Source of the DNA: an uncultured Mediterraneibacter sp.
GTDB taxonomy: Bacteria > Bacillota > Clostridia > Lachnospirales > Lachnospiraceae
Length of the DNA stretch: 24,429 bases
NCBI GenBank assembly: GCA_934418295.1
Contig: CAKRWZ010000023.1
Location: 1-24,429, forward strand
Direction: 5' to 3'
Each line of letters opens with the position of its first letter. The stretch's first letter is position 1. Made by a program: the position numbers and the translations under genes. Positions 15,264 to 23,273 of this stretch are shown here, piece by piece. Below the pieces are notes generated by a model. The model saw nothing but the letters and a program-made list of their open reading frames with translations, searched no databases and was not told the DNA's origin.

Positions 15264-15289
15264 CAACTGCAGGCAAAATGTGCTACAAT
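15261..15289 (+). promoter_or_regulatory. Extended -10 promoter of the peptide/nickel-type ABC operon
   Basis: TTGCAA (15261-15266), 17 bases, then TGC-TACAAT (-10 at 15284-15289 with an upstream TGn) lie about 48 bases before the binding-protein ATG. Confidence 0.7.
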
Positions 15290-15336
15290 GCTTTCCGACA
15301 ATTTAATAATGGAGGTTATTTGAAGAAGGAGACGAC

Positions 15337-16878
15337 ATGAAAAGAGTAATTTCTATTCTTTTAGTGGCAACAATGACGCTTACTATTGCACTGACAGGAT
15401 GTTCAGGTGATAAGAAAGACGGCAAGTCAACGACGGAGAATAATACTTCCGGAAAACCCACCGAAGGAGGGAGCATCACAGTAGGGATCTCCCAGGATTT
15501 GGACAGTCTTGACCCACATTATGCAGTATCGGCAGGAACCAAAGAGGTTTTATTTAACATTTTTGAAGGTCTGGTAAAACCGGACGCTGACGGAAATTTC
15601 GTCAAAGCCCTGGCCAGTGATTATGAAGTTTCAGACGATGCGAAGGTATACACATTTACCTTGCGCGACGGCGTGAAATTCCACAACGGACAGGCAGTGA
15701 CGGCAGAAGATGTAAAATATTCGATTGAAAGATGCGCCGATACGTCAAATGGGGATCCATTGGTATCGGCGTATTCTATTATTGAAAGCGTCAATATTCT
15801 GGACGATAAGACTGTAGAGATCCGACTGTCTGAGCCAAACACAGAGTTTATCGCTTATATGACGACGGCGATCTTGCCGGCAGATTATGACAAGCAGGCG
15901 ACAGAGCCGGTGGGAACCGGTCCGTTCAAGTTTGAATCCAGAACGGCAGATGAGAATTTCATCATGGTGAAAAACGAAGATTACTGGGGAGAAAAGGCAC
16001 ACCTGGACAAAGTAGTCTTCAAAATCGTATCTGACGCAGATATGTTGGTAACGAATCTGAAAGGCGGTTCCGTAGATATGGTCATGAGACTGACCTCTTC
16101 ACAGGCAGCAGAGCTGACAGAAGGCTTCCATATCGAAGAAGGAACCATGAATCTGGTACAGGCATTGTATCTGAACAATGCGGTAGAGCCGTTTAATAAT
16201 GAAAAAGTAAGACAGGCGCTCTGCTATGCGGTAAATCCGGATGAAATTATGATGATGGTATCTGACGGAAAAGGCGAACGTGTCGGCAGCAGCATGTATC
16301 CGGGGCTGAAAAAATACTATGACGAGGATCTCAACAGCTTCTACACACAGGATGTGGAAAAGGCAAAAGAGCTTCTGAAAGAAGCCGGATACGAAAACGG
16401 ATTTGATATGGAGATCACAGTATGCTCTGCAGACCAGCCGCACATGGATACTGCCCAGGTGATCATCGAGCAGCTGAAACAGGTTGGCATCAATGCAAAG
16501 ATCAAACCGGTAGAGTGGAGCACATGGTTGGAAGAAACGTATACAAACCGCAACTTCCAGTCCACGGTAGTCGGCGTAGACGCCGCAAACCTGACAGCCC
16601 GTGCAATGCTGGAGCGTTTTACTTCAACAGCGGACAACAACTTCATCAACTTCAGCGACAGCAAGTACGACGAGACCTTCAAAAAGGCTATCGCAGAGCT
16701 GGACGATGATGAGAAAACAAAGCTTTACAAAGAATGTGAAGAGATCCTGACAGAAAAAGCAGCCAACGTTTATATCCAGGATTTGGCAAACCTGGTTGCA
16801 ATCCGCGACGGATACGAGGGATATGTATTCTATCCGCTTTATGTACAGGATATGGCAAAAATTTATAAGACAGAGTAA
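15337..16878 (+). CDS. Peptide/nickel-type ABC transporter substrate-binding lipoprotein (SBP family 5)
   Basis: The protein has 513 residues with AAGGAG upstream. A lipoprotein signal peptide ends in LTGC (Cys22), followed by a Ser/Thr/Gly-rich spacer. The mature part is a family 5 binding protein: GGSITVGISQDLDSLDP near its start, then FEGLVKPDADGN and LRDGVKFHNGQAVTAEDV. Later come TGPFKF and a KAKELLKEAGY segment. It would be anchored outside the membrane and pass ligand to the two permeases. Family 5 ligands include oligopeptides, dipeptides, nickel complexes and opines; sequence alone does not decide. It is the first gene of a five-gene importer operon. Confidence 0.93.
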   Translation: MKRVISILLVATMTLTIALTGCSGDKKDGKSTTENNTSGKPTEGGSITVGISQDLDSLDPHYAVSAGTKEVLFNIFEGLVKPDADGNFVKALASDYEVSDDAKVYTFTLRDGVKFHNGQAVTAEDVKYSIERCADTSNGDPLVSAYSIIESVNILDDKTVEIRLSEPNTEFIAYMTTAILPADYDKQATEPVGTGPFKFESRTADENFIMVKNEDYWGEKAHLDKVVFKIVSDADMLVTNLKGGSVDMVMRLTSSQAAELTEGFHIEEGTMNLVQALYLNNAVEPFNNEKVRQALCYAVNPDEIMMMVSDGKGERVGSSMYPGLKKYYDEDLNSFYTQDVEKAKELLKEAGYENGFDMEITVCSADQPHMDTAQVIIEQLKQVGINAKIKPVEWSTWLEETYTNRNFQSTVVGVDAANLTARAMLERFTSTADNNFINFSDSKYDETFKKAIAELDDDEKTKLYKECEEILTEKAANVYIQDLANLVAIRDGYEGYVFYPLYVQDMAKIYKTE

Positions 16879-16882
16879 GCGA

Positions 16883-16923
16883 TGATCGGGAAGCGGCTGT
16901 GGAAAAGCAGAAGCCGCCCGTCA
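16883..16923 (+). other. Intercistronic hairpin between binding-protein and permease genes
   Basis: GCGGCT (16893-16898) pairs with AGCCGC (16912-16917). The stem is extended by CGG/CCG and TGA/TCA with small bulges. No U-tract follows, so it is more likely an mRNA stabiliser or processing barrier than a terminator. Such elements are known to raise binding-protein output relative to permeases. Confidence 0.6.
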
Positions 16924-16965
16924 TAAGAAAAATCAGTAAAAAGAGATACAGGAAAGGAGGACAGC

Positions 16966-17907
16966 ATGAAATACTTTATGAAAAAAACAGCAGGTCTAAT
17001 AATCGCATTATTAATTGTCAGCATGCTGGCCTTTCTTGTGTTTGAGATCATTCCGGGGGATCCTGCCAGAGCCAGGCTCGGCACAGAAGCCACAGAGAGC
17101 AAGGTGCAGGCCCTCCGGGAAGAAATGGGATTAAACGATCCGCTGCCGGTCCGGTACGGAAGATGGCTGACCAATTTCCTGAAAGGGGATATGGGCACCT
17201 CTTACAAGTATGAGCAGCCGGTGCGGCAATTGATCGGAGACAAATTGCCGGTGACGTTGACATTGACGGGGCTGGCATTTCTGTTTATTCTGGTGCTGGC
17301 GATCCCTTTTGGGATTTTGTGTGCCAAATATGAAAATACCTGGCTGGATCGGCTGGGGATCATCCTCAATCAGATCAATATGGCGATCCCGCCGTTTTTT
17401 GTCGGCATGGTGCTGACGGTTTTATTTGGCCTGGTGTTCAAGGTGTTTACGCCGGGTGGTTATATTTCTTACAAAGAAAGCATTTCCGGCTTTATCGGCT
17501 ATTTGATCCTGCCTGCCTTTGCGGTGGCATTGCCAAAGGCGGCTATGACTGCGAAGATATTGAGAAATTCTTTGATTTCCGAGATGCACCAGGACTATGT
17601 ACGGACTGCTTACAGCAGAGGAAACACGCCATTAGGAGTGCTGCTCCGGCATGTGCTGCGGAACGGGATTTTGCCGGTGGTCACATTTCTGGGAATGGCT
17701 ATCGCAGATATGATCGCAAACAGCATCGTAGTGGAACAGGTATTTGGGATCCCGGGAATCGGAAGATCTCTGATCTCTTCTATTTCTAACCGGGATTATC
17801 CGGTGACGGAGGCGTTGATCGTACTGATCGCAGTCGTCATATTAGTGACCAATGTGCTGGTAGATCTGCTTTACAGGAAGCTGGACAAGCGGATCGAGAT
17901 CGGATAA
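16966..17907 (+). CDS. ABC transporter permease, DppB/OppB/NikB family
   Basis: The protein has 313 residues with GGAGG upstream. Seen: an N-terminal helix, the DppB-type first-loop sequence IIPGDPARARLG then LREEMGLNDPLPVRYGRW, and about five further helices. The EAA-type cytoplasmic loop reads YVRTAYSRGNTPLGVLLRHVLRNG, the docking site for the ATPases. It ends VDLLYRKLDKRIEIG, typical of DppB. It pairs with the next permease to form the channel. Confidence 0.93.
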   Translation: MKYFMKKTAGLIIALLIVSMLAFLVFEIIPGDPARARLGTEATESKVQALREEMGLNDPLPVRYGRWLTNFLKGDMGTSYKYEQPVRQLIGDKLPVTLTLTGLAFLFILVLAIPFGILCAKYENTWLDRLGIILNQINMAIPPFFVGMVLTVLFGLVFKVFTPGGYISYKESISGFIGYLILPAFAVALPKAAMTAKILRNSLISEMHQDYVRTAYSRGNTPLGVLLRHVLRNGILPVVTFLGMAIADMIANSIVVEQVFGIPGIGRSLISSISNRDYPVTEALIVLIAVVILVTNVLVDLLYRKLDKRIEIG

Positions 17908-17943
17908 GAAAAAAACAGCAGAAAACAGAAACGGGAAAGCGTT

Positions 17944-18756
17944 ATGAAAAAGAAAATACATTCCTACAATCTGAATATCGGTCTTGTGCTTACGGCCGTC
18001 ATCACGGTGTTGATCGTGATCGGCTTTTTCTGGACGCCCTATGAGCCGGATACCATGCAGGGTACCCTGAAGCTGCAAGGGCCAACCTTAGCACATATTT
18101 TCGGCACGGATCAGTTTGGGCGTGACGTGTTCAGCCGTGTTTTGGTAGGAGCCGGCAATACCCTGATCGTTGCAGTGGGAACGGTACTGATCGGAGGAAC
18201 GGTCGGGATGATACTGGGGGCAGTCACCGGATATTTCGGCGGCTGGCTGGATGAAATACTTATGAGAATCAATGATGCACTTGCGGCTTTTCCAAGTGTC
18301 CTTTTGGCGTTGGCTCTCATAAGTGTTTTTGGGACCGGTAAATATAAAGTAATGATCGCGCTGGGGATCGGATTTATCCCAAGTTTTGCCCGGATCGTAA
18401 GAGGCGAATTTATGCGCTGCAGGGAAGAAGATTACGTAAAGAGTGCGATCCTCACGGGAGTTCCCGTATGGAGGATCCTTTTTGTGCATATTCTGCCGAA
18501 TATCGCGCCGGTGCTTCTGTCGTCTCTGACCATCGGGTTTAACAACGCAGTGCTTGCGGAGACGAGTATGAGTTATCTGGGGATCGGAGTGCAGCCGCCG
18601 GACGCCAGTCTGGGACGTATGCTTTCCGAAGCGCAGACCTACCTTTCCACCGGCGTATGGTGCGCGATCTTCCCGGGAATCTTCCTGGTGCTCCTGGTGC
18701 TGGGAATCAGCCTGCTGGGAGAAGGAATCTTGGATCGGTTCGGAGGTGGAAGATAA
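17944..18756 (+). CDS. ABC transporter permease, DppC/OppC/NikC family
   Basis: The protein has 270 residues. An N-terminal helix is followed by the family hallmark HIFGTDQFGRDVFSRVLVGAG and about five more helices. The EAA loop reads YVKSAILTGVPVWRILFVHILPN, followed by MSYLGIGVQPPDASLGRML. The upstream ribosome site (GGGAAAG) is modest. Its stop overlaps the next ATG as TAATG. It forms the channel with the preceding permease. Confidence 0.93.
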   Translation: MKKKIHSYNLNIGLVLTAVITVLIVIGFFWTPYEPDTMQGTLKLQGPTLAHIFGTDQFGRDVFSRVLVGAGNTLIVAVGTVLIGGTVGMILGAVTGYFGGWLDEILMRINDALAAFPSVLLALALISVFGTGKYKVMIALGIGFIPSFARIVRGEFMRCREEDYVKSAILTGVPVWRILFVHILPNIAPVLLSSLTIGFNNAVLAETSMSYLGIGVQPPDASLGRMLSEAQTYLSTGVWCAIFPGIFLVLLVLGISLLGEGILDRFGGGR

Positions 18757-19574
18757 TGCTGGAAGTAAAAAACCTTTCCATTCATTTTACAGACCGCGGC
18801 ATGCGGGAAGAAGCAGTGAAGCAGGTAAACTTTTCCATGAAAGAGGGAGAAATCCTGGGCATTGTGGGCGAATCCGGTTCCGGGAAAACGATGACGGCCC
18901 TGACCATAGCGGGACTGATGAAACAGAGTGCCCGTCTGGAGAGCGGCGAGATTCTTTTGGACGGCGTGGATCTTTTGTCTTTGTCGGCAAAAGAAAAAAG
19001 AGCCTGTCAGGGCAATCAGATCAGTATGATCTTTCAGGAGCCCATGACTGCGTTAAATCCCACCATGAAGATTGGAAAGCAGGTGGAGGAAAGCCTTCGT
19101 TTACATACAGATTTGTCAAAAGAAGAGCGCAGGCAGAAAGCGTTGCAGGCGCTGGAGGATGTGGAACTGGAACATCCGGAGCTTTTGTATCACAAATATC
19201 CCCATGAATTTTCCGGCGGCATGCGCCAGAGAGTAATGATTGCTTCGGCTATCGTGTGCAGACCGAAGCTTTTGATCGCAGATGAACCGACGACGGCATT
19301 GGATGTCAGTACCCAGGAGAGTATTTTGCAGCTTTTGAAGAAGCTGAACCGGAAATATAAGGTCGGGATCTTGTTTATTTCCCATAACCTGCGGGTGGTA
19401 AAGACCCTTTGCGAAAATGTGCTGGTCATGAAAAACGGGGAGATCATTGAAAGAGGAAGCGCGGCGGAGATCTTTGAGGCGCCGAAAGAACCGTATACCA
19501 AACAATTGATTGATGCAATTCCGACCAGAACAAAGTATAATAAATACTATGAGTTATTTGCAAAACAGAAATAG
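18756..19574 (+). CDS. ABC transporter ATPase, DppD/NikD family
   Basis: The protein has 272 residues. The start at 18756 overlaps the previous stop and follows GGAGGTGG (18742-18749). Seen: Walker A GESGSGKT (38-45), Q-loop MIFQEPMTALNP, signature FSGGMRQR (about 153), Walker B LLIADEPTTALDV and switch FISHN. It has a short PYTKQLIDAIP tail. It is shorter than classic OppD proteins of about 330 residues and lacks the C-terminal Cys-rich extension, closer to Nik/Cnt-type lengths. One of two ATPases driving this importer. Confidence 0.92.
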   Translation: MLEVKNLSIHFTDRGMREEAVKQVNFSMKEGEILGIVGESGSGKTMTALTIAGLMKQSARLESGEILLDGVDLLSLSAKEKRACQGNQISMIFQEPMTALNPTMKIGKQVEESLRLHTDLSKEERRQKALQALEDVELEHPELLYHKYPHEFSGGMRQRVMIASAIVCRPKLLIADEPTTALDVSTQESILQLLKKLNRKYKVGILFISHNLRVVKTLCENVLVMKNGEIIERGSAAEIFEAPKEPYTKQLIDAIPTRTKYNKYYELFAKQK

Positions 19575-19585
19575 CAGGTGGAAAC

Positions 19586-20251
19586 ATGGCGGAAAAAGTA
19601 CTGGAATTAGAGCATGTAAATGCGTATTATAAAGAGGGAAAAACGAGAAAACAGGTGCTGTGTGATGTGTCTCTCACGATCATGGAGGGCGACATTGCCG
19701 GCCTGGTAGGAGAAAGCGGAAGCGGAAAATCCACGCTGTGCAAGGCGGTGCTGGGACTTTTGAAAGATTATGAAGGAAAGATCGTTCATTATACCAGCCG
19801 TCCGCAGATGGTGTTTCAGGATCCTTTCCGTTCTCTGAACCCGCGAAAGACTATTGGATGGATTCTGGAAGAGCCATTGAAAGTAAAAAAGAGCTGTGCT
19901 AAAAAGGAGCGCAGGGAAAAAGTAGAAGAATACCTGCAAAAAGTCCATCTTCCCATAGAATTTTATGATCGGTATCCGAGAGAACTCAGCGGCGGACAGC
20001 GGCAGAGAGTCAGTCTGGCTCTGGCGTTGATTTCCGGCGCCCGCTTTATTTTGGCGGATGAACCGCTCTCGGCGCTGGATGTGACGGTCCAGGCACAGAT
20101 TTTACAACTGTTAAAAGAGTTGAAAGAAAAAGAGGGGCTTTCCTATCTGTTCGTTTCACATGACATTGACGTGGTCAGCATGATCTGCAACCGTGTGTTC
20201 TTTTTGAAGGACGGACAAGTAAGAGAAATTATAAGAGACGAAGAAGACTAG
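19586..20251 (+). CDS. ABC transporter ATPase, DppF/NikE family (short form)
   Basis: The protein has 221 residues with a CAGGTGG site upstream. The core is complete: Walker A GESGSGKST (42-50), Q-loop MVFQDPFRSLNP, signature LSGGQRQR (about 134), Walker B FILADEPLSALDV and switch FVSHD. It stops soon after the core, without the oligopeptide-transporter C-terminal extension that most OppF/DppF proteins carry. This compact form favours a small ligand such as a dipeptide or metal complex, but that is inference. It is the last gene of the importer operon. No terminator is visible in the purine-rich gap that follows. Confidence 0.92.
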   Translation: MAEKVLELEHVNAYYKEGKTRKQVLCDVSLTIMEGDIAGLVGESGSGKSTLCKAVLGLLKDYEGKIVHYTSRPQMVFQDPFRSLNPRKTIGWILEEPLKVKKSCAKKERREKVEEYLQKVHLPIEFYDRYPRELSGGQRQRVSLALALISGARFILADEPLSALDVTVQAQILQLLKELKEKEGLSYLFVSHDIDVVSMICNRVFFLKDGQVREIIRDEED

Positions 20252-20320
20252 AAAGCAAAGGAAAGAATAAAAAATAAAAAGAAAAGCAAAGCAAAGAAAA
20301 AACAGAGGTGAAAGCAGAGT

Positions 20321-21142
20321 ATGCGGACATATAAATTGACGGTCACCTATGACGGCTCCAAATATCAGGGCTGGCAGAGGCAGATGAACAGTGATCTGAC
20401 GATTCAGGGGATCCTGGAGCGGACCATCGGCAGGATCGTCGGCTACAACGTGGAATTAAACGGTTCCGGGCGGACAGATGCGGGCGTACACGCTCTGGGG
20501 CAGTCCTCCAGCCTGGTGCTGAAAGGCCAGGTGGACATCCGGGAGTTTATGGCAGATCTGAACCGTTCTTTGCCGGAAGATATCAAGGTTGCCAAGATCG
20601 AATTGATGAGAAACGGTTTCCATGCCCGTTATAATGCAAGGGGAAAGCGGTACGAGTATTATCTGGACACTCGGGAAAAGCCGGACGTATTTACCAGAAG
20701 ATACAGCTTTCATTATCCTTATGAGCTGGATATAAATGCCATGAGAAAGGCGGCAGAATGCCTGCTGGGGACTCATGAATTTGATACCTTTACGGATCAG
20801 AAAGATCCGGAAAAATCCACCAGGCGTACCATTAAAGAAATCCGGATCGAGCAGGAAGGGGATAAGACGCGTCTGGTCTTTATCGGCGACGGCTTTCTCT
20901 ATCATATGGTCCGGCGACTGACAGGAACCCTCCTGGAAGTGGGAAGAGGCGAGAGAAGCCCGCAGTCCGTGGCAGCAGCGCTGTACGCAAAGGACCCGAA
21001 AAAGGCAGGATTTTTGGCACCGGCCAGAGGCTTATTTCTCCGGGAAGTTTACTATAAATATGCAGACAAAGGCGTCGGCCGTCTGCAGGAGATCGATACA
21101 AGACAGGGAGAGCATGTGTTTGACTGGGAGGAGAGACGATGA
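20321..21142 (+). CDS. truA: tRNA pseudouridine synthase A
   Basis: The protein has 273 residues with AGAGGTG upstream. The TruA fold is clear: [17 protein letters not shown] (5-21), the catalytic [14 protein letters not shown] with Asp53, [18 protein letters not shown] and [19 protein letters not shown]. It converts uridines 38-40 of the tRNA anticodon stem-loop to pseudouridine. Its stop overlaps the next start (ATGA). A 69-base A/G-rich spacer separates it from the importer genes; I see no promoter there, so some read-through is likely. Confidence 0.95.
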   Translation: MRTYKLTVTYDGSKYQGWQRQMNSDLTIQGILERTIGRIVGYNVELNGSGRTDAGVHALGQSSSLVLKGQVDIREFMADLNRSLPEDIKVAKIELMRNGFHARYNARGKRYEYYLDTREKPDVFTRRYSFHYPYELDINAMRKAAECLLGTHEFDTFTDQKDPEKSTRRTIKEIRIEQEGDKTRLVFIGDGFLYHMVRRLTGTLLEVGRGERSPQSVAAALYAKDPKKAGFLAPARGLFLREVYYKYADKGVGRLQEIDTRQGEHVFDWEERR

Positions 21143-21891
21143 GATTTATATCATGGAATGTAAACGGGATCCGCGCTTGTGTCCAGAAAGGATTTCTGGA
21201 CTTTTTTCAGGAAGCGGATGCCGACATCTTCTGCATTCAAGAGACGAAAATGCAGGAAGGACAGCTGGTGCTGGATCTGGAAGGATATGAGCAGTACTGG
21301 AATTATGCAGTGAAAAAAGGATATTCCGGAACGGCCGTTTTCACGAAAAAGAAACCCTTGAGTGTGGCTTACGGTATTGGCATAGAAGAGCACGATCAGG
21401 AGGGAAGAGTGATCACCCTGGAGTATGAAGATTTCTACTTCATCACCGTGTACACGCCAAATTCCCAAAACGAACTGGCAAGACTGGATTACCGTATGCA
21501 TTGGGAAGAGGATTTCCTGGCTTATTTGAAAAAGCTGGAAGAAAAGAAACCGGTGATCTTTTGCGGAGACCTCAATGTGGCACACAAGGAGATCGACCTG
21601 AAAAATCCGAAATCAAACCGAAAAAACGCCGGCTTTACCGACGAAGAAAGGCAGAAATTCACAGAGCTTCTGAATGCCGGTTTCATCGATACCTTCCGCT
21701 ATTTTTATCCGGATCAGGAGGGAATGTACTCCTGGTGGTCTTATCGTTTCAAGGCGAGAGAGAAAAACGCAGGATGGCGTATTGATTATTTTTGTGTGTC
21801 GGAGGGCTTGAAAAATCGCTTAAAAGGTGCGAAAATATGGACAGATGTCCTGGGATCGGATCATTGTCCGATCATGTTGGAAATCGAATAA
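21139..21891 (+). CDS. Exodeoxyribonuclease III / AP endonuclease (ExoA/XthA family)
   Basis: The protein has 250 residues. Catalytic residues of the family are visible: [10 protein letters not shown] (Asn7), IQETKMQ (Glu35), [20 protein letters not shown] and the final GSDHCPI. It removes nucleotides 3' to 5' from duplex DNA and cuts at abasic sites in base-excision repair. The ATGA overlap with truA shows coupled translation. A stable hairpin follows the stop. Confidence 0.95.
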   Translation: MRFISWNVNGIRACVQKGFLDFFQEADADIFCIQETKMQEGQLVLDLEGYEQYWNYAVKKGYSGTAVFTKKKPLSVAYGIGIEEHDQEGRVITLEYEDFYFITVYTPNSQNELARLDYRMHWEEDFLAYLKKLEEKKPVIFCGDLNVAHKEIDLKNPKSNRKNAGFTDEERQKFTELLNAGFIDTFRYFYPDQEGMYSWWSYRFKAREKNAGWRIDYFCVSEGLKNRLKGAKIWTDVLGSDHCPIMLEIE

Positions 21892-21903
21892 GGATGTTAT
21901 CCC

Positions 21904-21934
21904 AAAGTGCCTGGAAGGATCTTCCGGCACTTTT
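21904..21934 (+). terminator. Hairpin terminator after the truA-exonuclease III unit
   Basis: AAAGTGCC (21904-21911) and GGAAG pair with CTTCC and GGCACTTT (21926-21933), with loop GAT and one bulged T. Only a T4 run (21931-21934) follows, so it is stable but its U-tract is short. Confidence 0.65.
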
Positions 21935-21985
21935 CAAGTGGTGCATCCCCAAGGTATGTAGTTACAGTAAAAGGAGACGATAAAT

Positions 21986-23161
21986 ATGGCAAAAGTAGAT
22001 ATTATTTCCGGATTTTTGGGAGCCGGAAAAACAACGTTGATCAAAAAACTTCTGCAGGAAGCTTATCAGGGAGAAGAAGTGGTGCTGATCGAAAATGAAT
22101 TCGGTGAGATCGGCATTGACGGCGGGTTCCTGAAAGAAACCGGCATCGAGATCCGGGAAATGAACTCCGGATGTATCTGCTGTTCCCTTGTGGGAGACTT
22201 CGGAAGCTCTTTAAAAGAAGTGGTAAAGACCTATCATCCGGACCGAATTCTGATCGAACCCTCCGGGGTCGGTAAGCTTTCCGACGTGATCGGAGCCATC
22301 TGCAACGTACAGGATGAGGCAGATCTGGAGCTGAACACCTTTGTGACCGTGGCAGACGTGACAAAATGCAAGATCTATCTGAAAAACTTTGGAGAATTCT
22401 TCAAAAATCAGATCGAATATGCAGGCACCATCGTTCTGAGCAGAACAGATAAAGCAAAACCGGAAAAAGTGGAAGAGGCAGTAGCACTCTTAAGAGAGAT
22501 CAATGCGAAAGCACCGGTGATCACGACACCGATCGCAGAACTTCCGGCAGAAAAGCTGATCGAGATCATGGAAGAAGGAAAATCGCTGGAAGAAGAACTG
22601 CTTGCGGAGATGGCGTGCCCGGTATGCGGCGGCCATCATCATGACCATGAGCATCACCACGACCATCATCATGACCATGACCACGACCACGAGGGCCATG
22701 AGCACCATCACGACCATGACCACGAGGAGCACGAGCACCATCACGATCACGACCACGAGGAGCACGAGCATCATCACGATCACGAGCATGATGAGCACGA
22801 GCATCATCATGATCACGAGCATGGACCGGGGTGTACATGCGGATGCCACGACCATGACCACCATCATGATCATCATGCAGATGAGGTATTTACAAGCTGG
22901 GGTAAGGAGACTGCCAAGAAGTTTGCAGATGCCGATATGGAACAGATTCTGAAAACACTGGCGGACAATGCAGAGGAATATGGAATTATCCTCCGTGCGA
23001 AAGGAATCGTTCCAAATACAGACGGTGAGTGGATTCATTTCGACCTGACACCGGGCGAATATGAGATTCGTAAGGGCGCTGCCGATTATACAGGAAAGCT
23101 TTGCGTCATCGGAAGCAATCTGAAGGAAGACAAGTTGGCAGAGTTGTTCGGGGTTGCATAA
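21986..23161 (+). CDS. COG0523/CobW-type G3E GTPase with a large histidine-rich metal-binding insert
   Basis: The protein has 391 residues with AAAAGGAG upstream. Seen: Walker A GFLGAGKTT (9-17), ENEFGEIGIDG (36-46), the metal-site motif GCICC (62-66) and LIEPSGVGK (about 91-99). The base-recognition site reads SRTDKA rather than the usual NKxD. Residues 211-298 form a His/Asp/Glu insert with 44 histidines, preceded by CPVC and interrupted by CTCGC. A CobW C-terminal domain follows. COG0523 proteins act as metal chaperones or insertases, many for zinc. The insert suggests metal storage or sensing. It probably works with the second COG0523 gene downstream. Metal identity is not shown by the sequence. 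Confidence 0.92.
   Translation: MAKVDIISGFLGAGKTTLIKKLLQEAYQGEEVVLIENEFGEIGIDGGFLKETGIEIREMNSGCICCSLVGDFGSSLKEVVKTYHPDRILIEPSGVGKLSDVIGAICNVQDEADLELNTFVTVADVTKCKIYLKNFGEFFKNQIEYAGTIVLSRTDKAKPEKVEEAVALLREINAKAPVITTPIAELPAEKLIEIMEEGKSLEEELLAEMACPVCGGHHHDHEHHHDHHHDHDHDHEGHEHHHDHDHEEHEHHHDHDHEEHEHHHDHEHDEHEHHHDHEHGPGCTCGCHDHDHHHDHHADEVFTSWGKETAKKFADADMEQILKTLADNAEEYGIILRAKGIVPNTDGEWIHFDLTPGEYEIRKGAADYTGKLCVIGSNLKEDKLAELFGVA
22694..22825 (+). repeat. Four tandem 33-bp repeats encoding His-rich units
   Basis: Units at 22694-22726, 22727-22759, 22760-22792 and 22793-22825 encode eleven-residue copies of the form EHEHHHDHDHE. The DNA is nearly identical between units, so copy number may change by slippage without breaking the frame. 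Confidence 0.85.
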
Positions 23162-23168
23162 ACCGGAG

Positions 23169-23242
23169 CAGCGGGAAGATAATAATAGGCGGTTTGGAAG
23201 TGGCAGGATCCGGTATGCGGGATCTGCCCCGCTTCCCGGCTG
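23169..23242 (+). other. Structured leader between the two COG0523 genes
   Basis: An outer stem pairs CAGCGGGAAG (23169-23178) with CTTCCCgGCTG (23232-23242). An inner stem pairs GGCAGgATCC (23202-23211) with GGATCTGCC (23220-23228). No U-tract follows, and the downstream start lies about 30 bases on. It may be an RNA element controlling the second gene, or a processing signal. No known riboswitch consensus is evident to me. Confidence 0.5.
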
Positions 23243-23273
23243 ACGGACAGATAGAGAAGAAAGGAAATAGACT

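Noticed and set aside
22490..23038. 182-residue minus-strand Met/Val-rich frame
   Set aside because: Its composition is the reverse reading of the His/Asp codon repeat in the GTPase gene.
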